This document shows, piece by piece, positions 58,209 through 64,000 of a DNA stretch of 64,000 nucleotides. The notes beneath the pieces are model-generated. The model was not told the origin of the DNA. It saw only the letters and a program-made list of their open reading frames with translations, and made no database searches. Positions within the stretch are counted from its first letter, which is position 1; each line of letters begins with the position of its first letter. Source of the stretch: Bolinopsis microptera (Eukaryota > Ctenophora > Tentaculata > Lobata > Bolinopsidae); NCBI RefSeq assembly GCF_026151205.1, contig NC_087084.1, forward strand, positions 13,419,453-13,483,452, in the 5' to 3' direction. The position numbers were made by a program, and so were the translations under genes.

Positions 58209-61200
58209 TGGTATGACACGGTGACGCGTGGTATGACACGGTGACGCGTGACACAAGCATCAGCGAAAACTGGTGTGACGAAGCAGACGTTAAAGCAGAA
58301 AGAGACAGTTATGAGTTCAAAGTTTTCTTCTACTTCCTTACTGAGCCTAGCATCACTGAATGCAAAAGGGCTCTCTAAGACGGAGAAACAGGAAGAACTC
58401 GGAACGGATTGTTTTGAATATAGTGTTGATATCTTGTGCGTTCAAGAGACAAAAGTCAAAAATCATTCCACTAGATATCTCAGAAACAATTACAAATTGA
58501 TCATGATGGAGCAAAATCAAGGACGACATGGTGGACTAGGTTTCATCATAAGTCCTAGATTACTACCTTATGTCACAGACTATCAGTATACCTCAGACCG
58601 GGTTTCCTATCTTAATGTCGTCATTCCTTCTAATCTCTCATCCCATCCTAAAAATATCAGAATTGTTAACGGTTATGGCCCGACTAATCCTAAAGCAGAA
58701 GGAAACCCTGCCCTTCTTAGAAAGTTCTACAGAGAACTCACCCATGCTATTTCAGTTCCTGCATCTCATGAATTGTTTGTTTGTGGTGATCTCAACAGTA
58801 AGTTGGGAACCTTATCTCCTTTGGACTATCAGTATGGTGTAACAGAGTATATGGGCAAGTTTGGAATGGGTACAAGGAATTTCAACGGTGAACATTTATT
58901 AAACTTCATGTGCTTAAACAAACTGTTTGCTACCAATACCTATTTTGATCATCCTTGTAGACATCGAACTACTTTCTCTATGTGTATTTCTGCCAAAGGT
59001 CGCCCTAAAGGTAGCAAACTTACTCGTCCAGTCTTTGCCCAATTAGATTATATTCTGTGCAGAACACGCAGCAGATTCATGTTCCAAGATTGTAGAGCAT
59101 ATGGCGGTCTTGCTACTAACTCAGACCACAGACTCGTTGCTTGTAAGATCAAACTAGCCCCCTACTACAAAATCTTTCCTACAAAAAAGATAAGTTCAGT
59201 AGTTAAGAGATATAACAACTCCCTGCTCACCACTGACCTTCCCACCAAAGTCAAATACCAACTTTCAGTCGAACAGAAAGTCAACAACTCTCAGGTAACA
59301 TCAAACCCTAATGATGATCTCACTAACCTGATGGATGTCCTTAAGACAACTGCTGATGAAGTAATCGGGACACTACCACGCTCCAGAAACCGTAACTTCA
59401 GTAGTGACTCAACTGTTGAAGCCCTTGTAAAAGAGAGACAAACCCTGCAAGCTGCACTTAACTGTAACAACCAAGTTGCTGACAGAACTCAAGTCCGTAC
59501 AAGGATCAACAGGTTACAGAAAGACATCCGTAAGCATCTCAAGAACCTTGCTGACACACGTGCCGATGACATCGCTCGAACCATCATGTCAACAGATGAC
59601 ACAAGGCAGATGTTTGAAGCTGTGCGTACTCTAGCTGACACTAAGCCCAAATCTACTATCAGTGTCCACAATGAAGAAGGTAACTTTGTTGCCACAGATG
59701 CTGGTAAAGCTCAAGTGATCAGAGACTACTACGAAAAGCAGTTCACGTGTGAGGATGAACCACTTCAAGCATTTATAGGGGATGGACGCTGCCTAGACAT
59801 ACCCATCACATGTGATGAAGTAAAGAAAGCCGCCCAATCTCTCAAGAACAACAAAGCCACTGGTCCAGATAAAGTCTACAACGAGTGGTTGAAAAATGCT
59901 GGTACAAAATTCTGGTCAAAATATGCCGAGATCATCAATAGCGCATTGGAGACCAATTCATTTCCTGATGTTATAGGTGAAGCCATCATCACCCCCTTAC
60001 CGAAACCTCGCAAACCAGCTGGTCCTGTCACTAGTCTACGACCTCTATGTCTATCAAATGGTGCTCGTAAGATATTATCCATGATTGTACTGAAGAGAAT
60101 TGAAGACAAAGTTGATGCTTTCACTGGTAGCACGCAGGCGGGGTACAAACATGGTAGAAGTTGTGGTGATCTAGTGTGGGCTGAGCGGATGTTGATATCG
60201 GTTGTCACGCGTAAACACTTCCAGTATCACAAGATGGGCATAGATATGTCTCGAGCATTTGACACAATCAAACGCCAGACTATACTTGACCTTCTTGTCA
60301 AAGCTGGATGCACAGACGACGACCTCAGGCTAGTAAGACTCCTCTTAACCAACACCATGCTCAAGGTCAGAGTGGAAGGAGAACTATCTGCTGTATTCGA
60401 GAGTCTTCTTGGGTCCTTTCAAGGTGACAGTCTCTCCGGCAAGCTTTTCACTCTTGTCCTAGCAGGAGCTCTTATAGAACTACGCCATCGACTAGCAGAG
60501 TCTCCCCCACACATACCCAATCCCCCTATTTCAAAAGAAGGTATGCCACTGGAGTCAGCGTATTCAGATGACTGTAACTTCATGAACGTGGAAAAAGAAT
60601 CCTTAGAAGCTATCCTACCAATAGCTAAGGAAGTCTTCAAGGAGTTTAACCTGTTCATTAACACAGAGAAAACAGAATTTACCCATGTTTTCCTCGCTCC
60701 TGTTGGAGAAACAATCCCTGGTCGTGATGATACCATGTTACGTGGAAATGAAGATTGGCGGAAGAGTAAGATTCTTGGGTCATTGTTGTGTAGTGAAAGT
60801 GATATAGCTGCTCGCTGCATTGCTGGGAACAATGCCTTCTATAAGTTCACCAAGATCTGGTCTCAGCAGAATATCTCCGTTACCAGAAAGATAGCAGTAT
60901 ACGAAGCCCAAATTGTATCAATCATCATGTACAATTGCAGTAGTTGGTGTCCTACTGCAAAGTCACTAGAAAAACTAGACATTTGCCATAGAAAACACCT
61001 TAGATGATAGATCATTACTGAACATTTATTGGCCTCATGGAACAATATCCAATGCAAACTTATACCTAAGATGTAACTCAGTTAAGCTATCAGATCGTGT
61101 CCCTAAAGCAAGGTGGAAGCTCCTAGGTCATATCTTGCGTAGTGCTGATGACTCCCCCGCTGCATTAGCGTTAAAGTTTGCTGTCACAACAAACTGTAAA

Positions 61201-61460
61201 GGGCGCGTCGGTGCGCATCGTAAGAATTTGTTCAAGATTATTGTGAATGATTTGACCCGTAGAGGTTTAAAACTTAACTCTTTGAATGATCTTAATAAGC
61301 TTAAGATATTAGCCGATGATAGAGTTGCTTGGAGAAACAAATTTTAACTCTAGCTGTCTTGATCTGTACTGATCACCATTTTAGGATGACTTGATTTCTT
61401 TTAGGGGTTTTGAATATTTTAATGGTGTAAACAGTTTCTTAATAATGATATGAAATAAAG
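58209..61460 (+). mobile_element. Nearly full-length LINE with endonuclease and reverse transcriptase
   Basis: Extent is set by the coding region at 58248-61347, a 20-bp tandem pair before it (GGTATGACACGGTGACGCGT at 58209-58248) and an AATAAA at 61454-61459 after it. The true 5' and 3' ends and target duplications are not identified, and I see no ORF1. Confidence 0.75.
58248..61347 (+). CDS. LINE ORF2: APE-type endonuclease plus reverse transcriptase, one frameshift near the C-terminus
   Basis: The frame opens at 58248; the first ATG with good context is near 58311. The endonuclease half has LASLNAKGLSK, ILCVQETK, VNGYGPTNP, ELFVCGDLNSKLG and NSDHRLVACK, so the catalytic Asn, Glu, Asp/Asn and SDH are all present. 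The reverse transcriptase half has NNKATGPDKVYNEW near residue 545, RPLCLSNGARKIL, AGYKHGRSCGDL, motif A MGIDMSRAFDTIKRQ, FQGDSLSG and the active site YSDD at ~772 (YADD in most LINEs). The frame stops at 61005-61007. The next frame continues the C-terminal region immediately (RWKLLGHILRSADD..., stop at 61345-61347), so a single-base change separates it from a complete ORF2 of about 1030 residues. The clade was not resolved by eye. Confidence 0.9.
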
Positions 61461-62058
61461 TTTGTTCAGATCAGCACGTGCGCGCGAATAAACATACGTG
61501 CGCGCTCATTTTAACATGAACGATCCGTTCGGCGGAAGCGGGCGCGCAACATAAGGAAGGCAAAACACTGTAATCCTCGTGTATCATAATAGAGTATATA
61601 TGTCTTGTGACTCGAATGAGTTGCATCACAATGGAGTACTCAAGTTAATAAACAACCGCAGATTCTTCTCTCTATAGTTCAGGTCGCAACGTTCCTTCGA
61701 ACATTATTTTCTCCAAGTAAAAGAACTGAACTGAGGACAGAGGATGTCAGCTGATTTTTTATTCAAAGCCGTGCATTCGCGAGGCAGAAGATCAAATTAC
61801 GTTTTAGAGCGAAAAGTTAAAACTCGAAAATCAGAAACCAAAAATCTAAAATCTTCCACTAGTAACCGTCGTCATCGTAACAGTATTCACGCTCATTTTT
61901 GTTCTTCAAAAAGACCTATTATACTACTTAAGAACCACAAACCGCAGTGATTGTTTTGATGGGAAATATAACCAGCAGAAAGACATCCTCCCAATAATAT
62001 AGAGCCATCACATCACAATTATCTATAAACTAACATAAAATTTACCAAACAAGTTTAC
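61461..62058. other. Intergenic or intron of the granulin gene
   Basis: Near 61485-61505 a TACGTGCGCGC word is repeated. AATAAA occurs near 61650. The 68-codon frame at 61744 has basic composition but no known domain. The last recognised granulin exon ends with a donor at 62058, so this interval should belong to an intron of that gene. Confidence 0.35.
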
Positions 62059-64000
62059 CTGGATACAACGCCCACGTGACAGATCACACTCGAACTGATG
62101 AGGACAGCAGGAGACACCGTCATTACAACACACACCGTTAGATTGAGGACAGCACTGTCCGCTACAGCATGTGTCTCCTTCAGCACAAGAGGTGCAATCA
62201 GCACTTTCCTCGTCCTCTCCTGATGTTTAGATGTATAAAGGTATAAGGAACACGGAATAACTATGGAAATACAAATTAATACCCATGAATATTGAATGTA
62301 TCGAGTAACCTACTGAGTACTGATTATACTGAATATATATGTAATTTATAATGCTACACTATGCACATTATTCCCTCTATCATATATTCCGTATATAATA
62401 AACGTATGTATTTTCTGTAGTTTATAAGAGAAACAAGGAAACTTTAATTTAATCACCGTGAAAAGGAGCCTGACAAGCTACAGAATTAGACTTTTCTACT
62501 CAGTTAGAAAGATACATTGATGTCATCATCATACAGGGTGGGCCAAAAGTCACAGAACATACGTTGGCCTTGATAGCTCCGCCGTGTTTTATATTTGAGA
62601 GCTGTTGCTTTGCAGATAGCATACTGTACTTACTGGTTCGAGGATTCCGTCGTAAAAATTTGAAAATTCTAATAATTTAGACCACGCCCATTCAATATTA
62701 AAACACCTGTATTGTTTTCTCTGAACATGCTGAACGCCTAATTTTTTCAGAGACGGTAGATTATTACTTTACTTTAAGGTCCTGGATTGGGGTTGTTGAG
62801 TAATTATGCTCGGGATAATTATTGAAAATTCGCTTTGTCAAAATATGTCAAGACGTGATAAATACAAATGTTGCCTTTTTAAATGATACATAGTATCGTA
62901 TCATTGATACACAAAAATATTAATAATATCGAATATTGATATTTGAACCCTACTTCGTACTCAATTCCGTAGGAAGGCTCCACAATTAGCAGTTATTTCA
63001 GCTTGTTCAATGTTCAGACTTACTGATATTGATAAAATATTAAAAAATTCTCACCGATACCAGAAGAGTTGGAAGGAATGCAGCTTCCTTGCTGTGTACA
63101 TATTTCAGTCGCCTTACAACAGTTTTTACCATTAGAACAGCACACACCTGAAAATGTTATCACTTTATCTTGATATCACGAGGTTCTCGTAATATGAAAT
63201 CATGACGTTTTTTCTGTCACAAGTACTGTATTATCTTATCAAGTCTTATCTTATCTTGAGCATTGAGCAGGCCTGAATAACTGAATTAGGGAGTTTCCCA
63301 GCTCACCGAATGAAAGATAAATTCATTAATTTAAAGTATTTCAATGAATAAAAATTACTTATAAATTCGCAAACTTGTTTACAATTATAACGACACACAA
63401 TTATAACGGCACACATATTTACAAAGATAGAACTAAGAGTTGTAACTAAAGAACTAAGAATTTCAACTGAAGAATAAAGAGTTTCAACTAAAAACTAAGA
63501 GTTTCAACAAAAATATTACCTTTAACGAACTTGCAGCAGCCAACAGTTTTACCATCTGAATCATAACAACATTTCTCAACGCCACACCACTTGCCGTCCT
63601 TACAGAACCCCTTTCCATCATCCCCAGAACCCTCCTCAGGAATGCTTTTATTACTCATACCACGTGATGAAGGAATGTGTTGAGCAGGGCTAATCTCACC
63701 CATCACCTGGCCGGCTTGTAGGGTGTTATCACCCATCACCTGGCCGGCTTGTAGGGTGTTATCACCCATCACCTGGCCGGCTTGGAGGGTGTTATCACCC
63801 ATCACCTGGCCGGCTTGAAGGGTGTTATCACCCATCACCTGGCCGGCTTGGAGGGTGTTATCACCCATCACCTGGCCGGCTTGGAGGGTGTTATCACCCA
63901 TCACCTGGCCGGCTTGGAGGGTGTTATCACCCATCACCTGGCCGGCTTGGAGGGTGTTATCACCCATCACCTGGCCGGCTTGAATGGTATTATTGGCCTC
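62059..64000 (-). CDS. Granulin-domain protein with 11-residue tandem repeats, partial, three exons visible
   Basis: Read from the right edge, exon A (63520 to beyond 64000) encodes nine tandem 11-mers, MGDNTLQAGQV or a variant, an acidic Ser/Gly linker (PEEGSGDDGKG), and the first half of a granulin module (CKDGKWCGVEKCC, GCCKF). Exon B (63055-63147) gives the second half (VCCSNGKNCCKATEIC...C). Exon C (62059-62219) gives a second module (CTSCAEGDTCC, QCCPQSNGVCC, GVSCCPHQFECDLSRGRC). The four central CC pairs of the 12-cysteine granulin fold are present in both modules. Phases match at both junctions (1/1), and the donors are GTAATA, GTGAGA and GTAAAC. Granulins are secreted growth-factor-like or lysosomal peptides. 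The signal peptide and the gene's end are not seen. After 62059 I find no further exon before the LINE. Confidence 0.85.
62532..62550 (+). mobile_element. Possible mariner-like transposon end in the granulin intron
   Basis: TACAGGGTGGGCCAAAAGT resembles the terminal inverted repeat of mariner-like elements and is preceded by TA context. I find no matching inverted end, so it may be a relic or chance. Confidence 0.35.
63688..64000 (-). repeat. 33-bp coding minisatellite in the granulin gene
   Basis: Nine copies at 33-bp spacing (CACCTGGCCGGCTTG at 63703 and every 33 bp to 63967). They differ by synonymous or single changes (GGAGGG, GTAGGG, GAAGGG). The period is a multiple of three, so the frame is kept. 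The array continues past the window edge with a variant first unit. Confidence 0.95.

Noticed and set aside
58570..58842. 90-codon frame inside the LINE endonuclease region
   Set aside because: Shadow of the ORF2 frame, which has all the endonuclease motifs.
61540..61740. Possible LTR next to the LINE (AATAAA near 61650, GTTCAGGTCGCAACG)
   Set aside because: No paired LTR or primer-binding site could be found; evidence is too thin.
62630..62650. tRNA box-B-like word TGGTTCGAGGATTCC
   Set aside because: It is not part of a sequence that folds into a cloverleaf, and no A box lies at the right distance.

Overview
The window is nuclear DNA from an invertebrate-type animal. Four single-copy genes have animal-type products (a BBSome subunit, a UDP-glycosyltransferase, a retinol-dehydrogenase-like SDR and a granulin). 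Several have GT-AG introns, the DNA is AT-rich, and TTAGGG telomere-type arrays and many classes of metazoan transposon are present. I cannot name the species from sequence alone.

Layout. From 0 to 34 kb the window is repeat-dominated. It holds a LINE reverse transcriptase cut by the left edge (1-2014), then a satellite built of 172- and 200-bp units in two inverted arms around a Mutator-like relic (3.7-9.0 kb). A 91-bp satellite with higher-order structure follows (11-12.5 kb). Next is a decayed, intron-containing hAT transposase with a 1152-bp terminal-inverted-repeat element in its first intron (13.6-17.8 kb). Beyond that are a 2.3-kb TCAGGG/TTAGGG array flanked by inverted CAATTGACCCC repeats (22.8-25.6 kb), several dead LINE fragments (22.5 and 25.8-27.6 kb), and a 3-kb fold-back palindrome with a core of TTAGCG/TCAGCG hexamers (28.8-31.8 kb).

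From 36 to 54 kb the window is a gene island read mainly on the plus strand: a single-exon UDP-glycosyltransferase, a single-exon BBS7, and a ten-exon short-chain dehydrogenase of the SDR16C type (42.6-54.2 kb). The first intron of the SDR gene contains a two-exon secreted fucolectin-like gene on the opposite strand and a 30-bp minisatellite. From 58 to 61.5 kb lies a nearly intact LINE with endonuclease and reverse transcriptase and one frameshift. From 62 kb to the right edge runs a minus-strand granulin gene with an 11-residue tandem-repeat region.

The host genes share no obvious pathway: BBS7 acts in cilia, the UGT and SDR are membrane-associated enzymes of small-molecule metabolism, and the lectin and granulin are secreted. 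The strongest unexplained signal is the family of telomere-like hexamers (TTAGGG, TCAGGG, TTAGCG, TCAGCG) in several independent arrays, one forming the core of a fold-back palindrome. A second theme is a set of perfect short hairpins, one of which is visibly a local inverted duplication inside a former coding sequence.
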